A stretch of DNA of 64,000 nucleotides from Pipra filicauda (lineage: Eukaryota; Chordata; Aves; Passeriformes; Pipridae): positions 504,941-568,940 of the forward strand of contig NW_024104451.1 of the NCBI RefSeq assembly GCF_003945595.2, read 5' to 3'. Shown piece by piece: positions 22,386 to 32,636 of this stretch (position 1 is its first letter; each line of letters begins with the position of its first letter). A model generated the notes under the pieces. That model did not search any database and was not told the origin of the DNA. It saw nothing but the letters and a program-made list of their open reading frames with translations. A program made the position numbers and the translations under genes.

Positions 22386-25300
22386 CAGTGATTTACCCAT
22401 GGTGCCAGGGCTCTTTCTGTCACTGCTCGGTTCATACTTACATTTTACAGTGGCCAAAAGGGAAAAATGAGCTCAAGTCTGTCAAGAAACTGCTGAGACA
22501 AGTGTTGTGAAGGCCATAGGTGCTCGTTTCCTTTGCTATTTACCAGTTCTGTATCTCCCCCAGAGCTTCCAGACAATGTTCTTGTCCTTCATCTCTTTTG
22601 GAGTGAAACACTGTGAGAAATCACAAGCTACAGTGTCTCCTTTGCCCTTATTAAACATTTCCCTGCTGCAGCTGATGCGCGTACAGCCAAGGGCAGAGGT
22701 TTAGTGGCCGTTTGCTGAAGGATCTATGGCCCGAACAATCTCTGGCTCTTGCTGACGTGATTGTTTGGTGGATTTGTGGAGAAGACCTGAGAAAGTGAAG
22801 TCTCTGGGAGAAATCACCTGGAATGAAATTCCTGCCCATCAACAGCGAGGCAAAACAGTGTGTTTTCAGAGTGGTTGGAGCAGGAGTTGATGAGCTGTGT
22901 AAGGTAACATTATTCAGTAATTGGCAGTGATGGCATATCCCACTGATCCCATTGATCCCATTGATCACACAGAGTGTTGTCCTCATGCAAAAACAATAAA
23001 TCCCTTCAGCGAGATGTGTGGACTGTGAACCTGACCTGGGACCCCTGACAGAGCTCTCTGCCTGCCTTCAGCCACCCAGAGAGCTGGGACAGAACATGGG
23101 ACCTGGTGCCACAGGATGGTCTGGCTCCTGGTGACAGCTGGCCCTTGGCCATCTGCAAGCACTAGGCAAGGCTTGATAAAGGACTCTCCTACAGGATGAC
23201 TTTTCGTGGCTCATAGGGCTGTTATGGCAGAGAGCCCAAAGAATTGCAGAGAGCGCAGGGACAGTTGCCATCACCTGAGGCTCTTCAGAGGGAGGTCAAG
23301 CCAGAGCCTAAGCAACACTCCAGTATCTCCATGTGCCACGCACGGAGGATGGCCCTGGTGGGCAGGGATGTTGATGGCACTCACAGGCTGCTCTGGGCAC
23401 ACCTGGGTGTCTTGCTGCCTGTTGGTATGAGCACTGCCAAATCCTGATCAGCAGCATCTTGTGGAGATCAAGCCATGCAGGGGAGCTCTATGGGTTTTCT
23501 ACACAAATAGGACAGCACAGAGCTCTGCCAGAGCTGCCCAAGCTCCATCCCTGGGTGTTTATTTCTGTTTGCTGTCTGCAGTCACTGGAGCAATTAGCAG
23601 GTCTGGTGCCAGGTGAAAGTGTCGTGGAGTGCACTGTGGGACTGGAGAGGCTATTTTTAGGTCTGTAGAGTTGCTGCTGTCACACCCCTGTGCTGCTCCA
23701 CTACCCAAAGCAGCACTGTCTGGGCTGGCAGGATAAAGGAGGCACGACTCCAGGCTGGGCAGGAGCTGAGCCAGTGGCCCTGGCACCACAGAGCCAGCTT
23801 GCTGACCCCCATGTCAACTGGCACCCACCACCACGGCCCCTTCTCCTCAAGCTGGAATGGGCACAGAGGGACACTCCTGATGGAACAACCAGGGGTACAC
23901 CTAGGCCAGCCAGATGAGTCTCTGGGAACAGGTACATTCACAGTCAAGGAGGAGGTTGACTGGTTGGTGACCACTGGGAATGAGAACTGACTACAGGTAA
24001 ATGTGGGGTTTTCTTCCCATTTGTAAAAATAAATAGAAGGCTCTGAGCTCCCTGCTGCAAACTGTGCAAATGTAGACCTCGTGCATCCAAGCCCAGGGCT
24101 CTGAATGTCAGCAGATGTCTCTGGAGCTGCTGCTGGTGCAGGATCAGAGGTTTGGGAGCCTCCGGCCTCCAGAGTTGCACAATCTGCGCCTTCCCAGCTT
24201 AGCCTGTTCCCAGCACAGCTCGGGAAGGTGACATTGAACACGCTGTGGCCCATGGAGCTGGCAGGAGCAATGTGGCATCCAGGGGGCTCAGCAGGCAGGA
24301 CCCTCAGGCATGCAGCTGGACACAGTCCCAAAGGCAGCCAAGCAGTGAGCTGGAGCTAACAGGGTCTGTCGTGGGGGCCGGGAGCCTTGGGAAGGAGCCC
24401 CTCAGCCATCCAGGGAGCTGTCGCCAGCCCTGTGGCTTCTGGAGACACCCAGGGCAGCTCTCTCCATGTGGGAACGACTCCCCAACCCCCCTTCTGGCTG
24501 CTGGTGGCACGTGGCAGATTCTGCCCGGGGCAGTCCTGACTTCAACTGGCTCTGCCCAAGTGCTGGGACTCAGGAATAAAACCTAAACCAGCTGGGGAGT
24601 GCTGGAGACCAAGGGCAGCAGTGGCTGTAAGCACAGTGTGAAGCTGGTCCTGCTGCCACCAGTGTGACACAGAAGAGCCCAGTGGGCACCTGCCCACTGG
24701 GCCATCCTGCCAGCAGCGTGGACGTTGCCCAGTCAGGGATGGATGTGGGGGAAATACAAGGCACAACCAATATTTGTGAGAACACCTTTGATGAATGAAG
24801 CTGTTACGATGAGTTAAGCTGTTGGTGGCAGGGCAGTGTCACTGACTTCCACACTGCAGCCCCTGGCTGGTGTCCAGCAGCAGGCTGGCCTTGGGGGCCG
24901 TGGGGGTGTGCCGGTGGCTTTTAGTCTCAGAAAGCCTCTCAAGGATCCCTGATTTTCCCAGATGTGTTGGGGGGTCTGCAGTGGCACGGACTCCAGAGCC
25001 AGGGCAGACAAGTCCTGCTGCCTCCTAGCACATGCTGGGAGGGGAGGCTGGTCCCTGAGACAGCAGAGCCAGGACCCCTGCCAGCCCTGCTAGTCCCCTG
25101 CTGTGCTCCCTCCTTGAATAGGATGATGGGGACAGGGAAAAGCACTGTTGGCTGCCTCATGGAAAGCCAGTGAGTGTGTCCTTGTCTTCTGTGGCTCTCA
25201 CGGTACCCGAGGACCCGAGCTGCTGCAGCTCACACACATGGGCTCGATGCCTCCTCCCCGCATCGGCCCTTGTGTGCTATTGCTGGGAGCTAATGGGGTG

Positions 25301-25442
25301 CTGCAGTCTCAGGTAAAACTCTGCATGAGGTGTGATGGGACTCACAAAGTCTCCTCGACGCAGGGAGCATGTCACAGTGCCGGCTTCAGGTGACTGGCTG
25401 TCTCCTTCCAGGATGCTGAAATCTCCATTTCGGTGTGGTACC
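22386..25442. other. Unique DNA, no gene recognised
   Basis: A small run of TGATCCCAT units lies near 22941-22968. A 224-codon minus frame (23657-24331) has no known resemblance. Confidence 0.5.
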
Positions 25443-25605
25443 CATAGAATCACAGAATGGCTTGGGTTGGAAGGGACCTTAAAGATAAACTTGTTCCACT
25501 TCCTGCCACGGGCAGGGGCATCTTCCATCAGACCAGGTTGCTCCAAGCCCAGGCATGGGCAGCCACAGCTTCTCTGGGCAACCTATGCCAGGGCCTCACC
25601 ACCCA
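25443..25605 (-). mobile_element. CR1 3' end, just left of the solo LTR
   Basis: CATAGAATCACAGAATGGCT, CATCAGACCAGGTTGCTCCA and GCAGCCACAGCTTCTCTGGG lie in reverse-complement order. A deletion removes part of the CCAACCTGGCCTT block near 25553. Confidence 0.9.
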
Positions 25606-25713
25606 AGTCACAGGCATAAGATGTCTGGAAAACCATACACCTCTGTGAGCCTGACAGAGCAATTTTCTGAGGCTGAAGGTCAAAGAACAGCTCCAGCTTC
25701 CAGGAAGTTGAAT

Positions 25714-25718
25714 GCATC
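25714..25718. repeat. Target-site duplication, left copy (GCATC)
   Basis: These five bases immediately before the TG terminus of the LTR are identical to 26387-26391 after the CA terminus. A 5-bp duplication fits ERVL- and ERVK-like integrases. Confidence 0.85.
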
Positions 25719-26386
25719 TGTCTTAGTTCAACAAGATTACAATTTAGAAATTAAGAGACTTCAGGTGGAAGTGTGGAAAAGGAAAAGAAACAGTTTTTCA
25801 TTAACAAAATCTGAATAAACAACAAATGGTGCAATAAATACTTTCAGAAGAAACAAAACAAAGTCCCAAATCGGGGGGGCGGGGGGGAGAAAACCCGCTG
25901 CAGCCCAGGGAGGGGGTGGGGGAAAGGCAGGACAGTCCCGGCAGTTCAAAAGCTGCTCGCAGCCACGTGTGCTCGCAGCCAGCAATGAAAAAAGTCCTTT
26001 TCCCACAGGCAGTCTTGAAAGCAGAATACCTCGCTCCGAGATGGGTCTCTCTCTCTCAGTCGTCCTCTGCGAGGTGTCCCGTGGGGAAAAAAAAAACTTC
26101 CTCTCAGGAAAAGAGAACGAGGTGGCCAAAAACCGGGCTCCCACTCTGTCCGGTCCAGGACCAAACCCCAAAAGCCCCCGAACAAAGGACTCCCCAGCTG
26201 CTCCTGTGGCCACACGCTTCCCCACGAGACCTCCTCCTGTCCCCGCTCCTCCTCTGCCCCGCACGGGCGGCCCCGCTCCAACCCACCCCCTGCCCGAATC
26301 CCCCATCCCGGAAGAAACAGATGGGGGGGGACGGGACCCTAGGGAAGAAAAAGAAAATTCCAACATCTCTTTTCAAACCTATGACA
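25719..26386 (-). mobile_element. Solo LTR of an avian endogenous retrovirus
   Basis: A 668-bp element begins TGTCTTAG and ends CTATGACA on the + strand, so it has the TG...CA ends of an LTR. It is flanked on both sides by the same 5 bases, GCATC (25714-25718 and 26387-26391). No gag, pol or env frame adjoins it, so it is a solo LTR, the usual product of recombination between two LTRs of a provirus. The minus orientation is preferred because the reverse strand begins TGTCATAGGTTTGAAAAG, which recalls passerine LTRs, but no intact AATAAA is visible on that strand. AATAAA on the + strand near 25811 and 25834 leaves orientation uncertain. The interior is CpG-rich with long G/C runs. Open frames of 159 and 201 codons inside it are incidental. 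Confidence 0.85.
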
Positions 26387-26391
26387 GCATC
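26387..26391. repeat. Target-site duplication, right copy (GCATC)
   Basis: The copy directly after the terminal CA of the LTR is a perfect match to the left copy, which argues against two unrelated sequence ends. Confidence 0.85.
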
Positions 26392-28221
26392 ATAATAAAG
26401 TAGCTAGAGGTGAGCAGGAGTAGCTAGGAGAACACATGAAGAAGCTGAAGGAGAACTGGGTATTACACATCTGGAAGGGAGCCCTCATTTCTGGTCCACA
26501 AGCAGCAGGGCCAGTGGAGCTCTACAGGGTGCTCAGCACTGTTGGTTTGGACTCATTACACCTGGTGATGAAGCAAACCAGAGATTATGAGGAGAGGCTG
26601 ATTCTCAGGACTTGAAAGGAATTATCAACTGTGGGAAAATTTGTGGCCAAAGCCCCAGCAGCTCAAACCCATATCTTCAGCAGAGTACTAGGTCTTAGGG
26701 GCTGTTCCCATTCTGTGGTCCCTCTGTGCCTTCCAGGTGGCACACTGACCCAGGGGGACAGTGGTGGGGTCAGGATGGGGATTCCTGTGTCTGTGGTGGC
26801 ACAACAGCACTGTCACACCAGCACAGAGCCACACCAGCACAGCAGGATGCCAGAGGTCCTGGTGCAGGGGTCGGGCTGAGCAGTGCTCCAAGGCAGAGCA
26901 GGGTTAGGAGAGCAGGATTAGTGCAGGGATGCAGGATCGGTGCAGTGTTGTGAGCACAGGAAGAGCATCCCCTGTACATTCCCAATGGGAGGTCCTGCAA
27001 GCCCCGAGGATGGGTTGGCAGCATCGGAATGAGGGTCCAAGCCCTGGCAGGGTGGAGGGAGGAGGGAGCAGGGCTCACAGGACGCACTGGTGTGCCAGGG
27101 AGCTTAAACTTCACATGCTTTTGTCACATCTGTGGGCTAGTGAATGGCTGCTGAGGGACTGAATAAAGCTGCATGTCCAGGGAGTTCTGCCCCTCCTCTC
27201 CATGCCAAGCAGCACACAACACGCTGTGCCAACTCATCACTGCTGAGTCCCCCGTCCCCTGCACAACCCCCTCCCCAACCACAGATTAAATGACGGCAGA
27301 AGAAATATTAGTTCATCCAGGTGACGCATCTCAGCCAGAAAGCTGTCACTTGGGGTCTGACTGCCCTCTGGAATTCCGAGCTTGCCTCCCAGTCTGGAGA
27401 GCTGCTGGAGCTTCCTCTGGGGAACAACCCTCCTGTCTGTGCTGCTCCTCTCCAGTGGTTGGGCATCTTAACAGGGATCCAGGGACATTTGGTGCTAGAA
27501 AAGTATTTTCTACAGGAAGAGACTTTTATAAGCAAATTAAGATTGATGGTTATTGAGCACTGGAAATTACACAAACCTGCTCTGTGCATTCCTGTACAAA
27601 CCAGGGCACAGAGAGCCCCAAGAGGCTGCTCAGTGCTGAGGCTGGAGCTACCCATCCTCCCCAGCCCTGGTACCAGCTGACCTGCTCCCATCCTGCTCCT
27701 CCTCCTGACTCCCAACAGACCCAGGGATCCCATGCTGCAAAGGCAGAAGCAGACCCTGATGCCATCCCCGCCTGCTGCCTGTGCTCTTTGGGGTGTTGGT
27801 TCCTTCTTAAATGAAGCCAAAGGATCACCTGCATCACTCACCTACTTGCTGACCATGGTGGTGCTGGTGGGCGACAACAATGAGAGACCCCAGGAGCGGG
27901 ACAAGCTCTGGCCTTTCCCCACATGGCTCTGTTCAGACTGGACTCACTCAGTCTGCAGTGACAGGGGCACACTGAACTGGGCCATGTCCCCAGCCCTGAC
28001 AGGGAGAAGGGGATGGGTGGGTGATGTGAAGCTGGCTGGGCACAGGGACAAGAGCCATTGCTGACACTGGGGAGGGCATCATGACCTACCTTAGCCCAGC
28101 TCCCTGAGTCACACACAGCATAGCCTGGAGGTGCCAGACTTTGTCTGCAGGAAGTGAAATTTCCTGCCTGGGCCACTTGCCTGTGCTGGAGAGGCTGGAA
28201 GCTGATGGAGGGACTGGGGCT
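26392..28221. other. Unique DNA, nothing recognised
   Basis: Begins directly after the LTR target-site duplication. Short CACACCAGCACAG words repeat near 26814-26842. No gene seen. Confidence 0.5.
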
Positions 28222-28340
28222 GACAGCAGGGACAGGGATGATGGCAGTGCTGGGGATGATGACAGGGACAGAGATGATGATAGGGACAGCGATGATGGCA
28301 GGGACAGGGAAGATGGCAGTGCTGGGAATGACAGCAGAGC
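28222..28340. repeat. 18-bp minisatellite
   Basis: Six to seven copies of GGGACAGGGATGATGGCA and variants. With an 18-bp unit every frame stays open and gives 6-residue repeats (for example DRDDGS or SSLSLP), which explains the long open frames here on both strands. Confidence 0.9.
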
Positions 28341-31300
28341 TAAACTGGTGACAGGGGCAAGGCTCATGGCAGTGACCCCAGAGAACCTCTTTCCTGGGTC
28401 CACATGCCCTTCTGGGGCAATAAGGGACCCCACAGGTGCCAGCAAGCATGGCCTCATGGAGGGTTCCAGTGCTGTGCCAGGTCCCTGGGGAGAGGCCTAG
28501 GAGTGCATGTGCTGCTTGGATTGGGACAGATGAGCACATCTGTGTCAGCTCCAGAAAAGTACGATCTACAGGGACCCTAATGACAAACCAGGTACCAAAC
28601 AGGTGATGTAGTCACTGTCTGGATTGTCAACAGCAAATTAAACCCTGGGGTTCCTCAGGGATTATCTTCTGAAATCAGAAGAGCTCTTGGGATTCAGGGA
28701 CTCTAGTTATTTGGAGAGATGGGAAGGTGTTTGCTCTCCTCCTGCCTCTTCTGGTGCAGCACAGGCACAAGAGCAGCATTACCCTTAGTGTCCTGTCCCG
28801 AGGAGATGCTGCTGCAGAGGCAGGCATGGCTCTGTCTTCAAGAGGCCAGAATTGTATATGCACGCCCTGCTCTCAGACTGGGCAATTGGTCAACTGCAGG
28901 ACAGGCCTCAAGGGATGCTTGAGGATGCTGAGCCCCTTCAGCTCCCTATGAAAGGCAGAGGTTTGGCATGCACAAGAGCTCCAAGCAGAGGGTGGGTGGC
29001 TGCTGCCCACTGCTGTGCCCTGCAGAGACCTCAGAGCATGGGAGGGTTTAATGTATGAACTAGGGTTTCAATAGCTCATGGGTCATGGTGACACCAAGCC
29101 CAGAGCGAGTTGTGTTTGCCCAGGTCCCAGCTTGCTACATTAGATATGGCACCGGTGTCTCTCTGGGGTGGAGGGCCCTGAGCAGGGACTGTGCAGGCTC
29201 CAGCCAGTACTGAGCTCGTGGCAGGATCATGCCAGCCCTGTAGAGCTGGACTCAGAGGGGTACAGAGGTCCCTCTCCAGGAATCTTGTTCGTGGACTTCC
29301 ACTGGGCTCAAATCCCCCAGCCCTGTCACTTCACTGCCTCCACTTCCAACATCAGCATCTTCAGAAAACCCTCCAGCTGATGGGGGTCGCAGAGGCCTCT
29401 GGCCAAGGCCCTTGGAGCTGGAGGGGCTGGATGCCACTGCTGGGGAGGCAGGAGGAGGCAAGGGAGGTGAGTGACCGCACGTCCTTGCCCCTCACACTCT
29501 TCCACGCTCCTCCTTGTGTTTCCAACTGCCTTTGGCCATGCATGACACTGACAGCTGTTCTTGGATAACCCCAGATGGCTGGGAAGCTGAGGCAGCTGCC
29601 AGCGCAGACATCCTGGCTCTGCTCAAGTCCTTCTCTTTCCCCTGGTTCTGCTCTCCACCCCACCCTAGGTAGAGAAGACCAGGCAGCTCTGGTGAGCACG
29701 TGGTCCCCCTGCCAAAAAACTATTTCATGTTCTTGGTGGAAAAATAATGCTTCCAAACTTGCCTTGTAATGAGTCAGGCAGCGTTTTCAGAGTGGGATGC
29801 AGTGGTGGGAATGAGAGGGGCACAGCATGGCCTGTCCCATGTCCTGGAGGTGAAGCATGCATGTCCTCAGGTGGTGTGCAGAGGGTGGCTCTGTACTTGC
29901 TCATCATGCAGAGGATTTGTTCCTTGTGGTTTTGCTGATCAGTCACTGCTGACCACGTTTCCACAGAGGAGCTGCATTAACAAGTGCCACAGTATTTGCC
30001 TGTGTCTCCCACCAGCCCCAGTCCCCAGTGGGCCGTGAGGGTGTTCAGCAGGAGTCCAGGCTGCAGCAGGTCTGGAAAGAGCAGATTATCATGTCCTGCT
30101 GTCCCTTCGGAAGTCCTCAGAAGCACTTTGAGATCTGTAGATCGCAAGAGGAAAGGGAAAGGGAAGAAAGGACAGCCAGGATGGTTCCTCCCAAAAGGAA
30201 AAGGGCTGAAGATCCCTGCAGTGTGCATGTCCTTTCACCTTTGCTCTGTTGTTCCATCCTCAGGCACAAGCCCCTCTGCTGACCTTCTGAGGGTGAGTTC
30301 TGGCCCACTGTGCCAGCTTCAGCTCAGGACTCCTGCTCTCAGCCCGGCTGGGCACAGGCTGTCAGTGGGAGCCTTGCACCAGCAGCATCACCTCCTTGTC
30401 TCACCATAGCCTGTGCATGTGATGCTCTGGCTTCTGGTGCCTACGCACTGGAGCTGTTGGAGGTTGGCTGTCAATCCTGCTCTCTGGCAGATGCCAACTG
30501 GCAGGCACGGATGCCCAGGACTGCTGGGACCATACACATCCATGCAGGACCATACACCCTCCTGGCCCCTCCAGCCCCCAGCAGGCACTGGCTCTGGGAC
30601 AGGGCAGACCCAAAAGTCAGATGAGAGGCTGGACCTGGGTATGGGGCTATGAATATGCCCTCCCAAGTCCATCACATGGTTCTTGCAGAATCCTGAATGA
30701 GGCACTTACAGCAAAACCTGTGCAAAGCAAGGGTGGAGTGTCCTGCCCCTTGAGAGAGCTGGGAAAGAAAGATCCTCAATAATGGAATGTGAAGAGATGG
30801 CCATGTCACCTCCCACAGGGACATGGTGTCTCTAACCATCTCCATGTGTGCAGAGGGGCAAGGGGGACATGGTCAGAAGCCATTTCCAGCTGGTGCTCCA
30901 TAGCATCATGATGTTGTCCTGGCTCCAGAGGTGTTTCTGATGATGTCAGCTCACCCTGCCTGGCAGCACATTGCACTTCCAGCCATCAGCACAGGCTGCC
31001 CTGATGATAAATGGTTCCAAAGGCAGGACTAGGTAGAGCCCAGTATATTCTCATCTTACATTAACACATCACTTCAGATGCTAAGCAGCAGCTTTCCTGG
31101 TGTGCTCACTGGGCTGTTGTGCCAGACCTGTGTCCCAGCTGCAGCTCAGACACTCTTGAGTTGCTCTCGTTCAGGTGCAAGACACTCACAAACCCTCAAC
31201 CAACCTGGCATTAATGGAGTTCTCAGATTCTCCTGCCCCAAGCGTTGTTTCTGACTTTTCAGAGTATGTGTGTGCTGTAATACTGTGGGCTGAAGGTCCC

Positions 31301-32490
31301 ATGGTTCTGGTTGAGATAAGGAACTGCTTCCTACCACTGTGGCCAGTTCCTCACTGGGCACACACCCTGGGACACAGCCAGCACTGCAGCACAGCGAGGG
31401 CAGGAGGACAGATAGAGGCAACAGGAACAGGCCATCCTTCTCCCAAGTGTCAGAGCTCAGAGAAAAACCCTCCACGAGTCTCCTTGAAATCCACCTCCCA
31501 GACCCTCGGTCTCTCCAGGATCTGACTTGGAGCACTGCCTGATACACCCACTTTGTGCAGCAGTCCCATTGCTCTGCACTTCTCATCGGAGAGTTTCTGC
31601 TGCTAAATCACCATGGTGGGGAGCAGCAGAGGGGTGAATGTTCAGTCATGGTGGTTTAGAGTTTTTCGGGTCTGAGGGTAGTGGTTTAGGGTGGTTTAGG
31701 GATGTCTGATGGTCAGATGTGTCCAACACCATCTTGTTTCCTCTGTAAACTCCCTGTTTATTCACATCGTCCTTATGCAGCTACCCCTGAAGGACAGGAA
31801 CAGGAACACATCAGGGGAAGTGCGAGAGGAGGGTGTTTGTAGGTGACCATCCCTCTCACTTGAGGTGTTATGCTTTTCTACAGTGTAAATACATGTCAAC
31901 ACACCAACACCACAGTCTTTGAAGGGTGTTTGTCACCCATCGTGACCCCTTAGCAAATAGTCTATTGTCAGATAACAGCACAAGATAAATTGGTGTCTGT
32001 GGATGCCTGAGCTGAGCCCACCATGCTCCTTACATGGGAATGGATCAGGAATGACAAGGTAGCCTTGGAAGCGTGTGTTGTGTCATCCCTGTAACACTCC
32101 CAGCTCTGAGCACTGGAACACACACCCTCAGGCTTCTGCTTGCCAGACACAGAACAGTGATCACGTTTGTCCCTAATGAGCCCAGGCCCCACTGTGCCAG
32201 CCAGCCAGAAATCCATATTCAGAGACTCTTCCGGTCCTGAGTGGCTTATGAGCTCTCCTGGTAAGCCAGGCAGAGGAAATAGGATAAGCCTCGCTTTAGT
32301 GATGGCGAATTGAGGCACCAAAAGGTTTAAGTGACTTAAGAGGGATTTGGAGAGAAACATCTCCAGAGCCCAGGTGCAGAAGCATCCCTGGAAGAAGGCA
32401 TGACCTCTCAGTGTCCACCTCAGCAAAAACACCAGATGTCACAAACAGGAGGTACCAGCAGCCTTGGACAAGCATTCCTGCTGCCAGCTC
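28341..32490. other. Unique DNA, about 4 kb without a recognised gene or recent repeat
   Basis: Open frames up to 154 codons, none recognisable. 32299-32341 (GAATTGAGGCACCAAAAGGT, TTTAAGTGACTTA) faintly resembles a MIR-type relic. TTTAGGG words near 31685-31705 are too few to be telomeric. Confidence 0.5.
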
Positions 32491-32636
32491 TGCTCCATGT
32501 GCCCCCAGCTCCTCTGCATGCCCCCAGCTCCTCTGTGTGCCTCCAGCTCCTCCGTGTGCCCCCAGTTCCTCCGTGTGCCCCCAAAGCCTCCATGTGCCCC
32601 CAGATTCTCCATGTGCCACCAGTTCCTCCATGCCAC
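32491..32636. repeat. 19-bp minisatellite
   Basis: About seven copies of CGTGTGCCCCCAGTTCCTC with few changes between neighbours. It lies in a C-rich context. The homogeneity suggests a recently active, possibly length-variable array. Confidence 0.9.

Noticed and set aside
25761..26366. 201-codon minus-strand and 159-codon plus-strand open frames
   Set aside because: Both lie wholly inside the solo LTR and match no retroviral protein.
27838..28539. 233-codon minus-strand open frame
   Set aside because: Its length comes from the 18-bp minisatellite, which is open in all frames.
31679..31706. Interstitial telomere-like TTTAGGG words
   Set aside because: Only two imperfect, non-adjacent copies, with none of the TTAGGG array structure.
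32491..32636. CRISPR-like regular repeats
   Set aside because: Units are directly adjacent without spacers and the DNA is vertebrate. It is a minisatellite.
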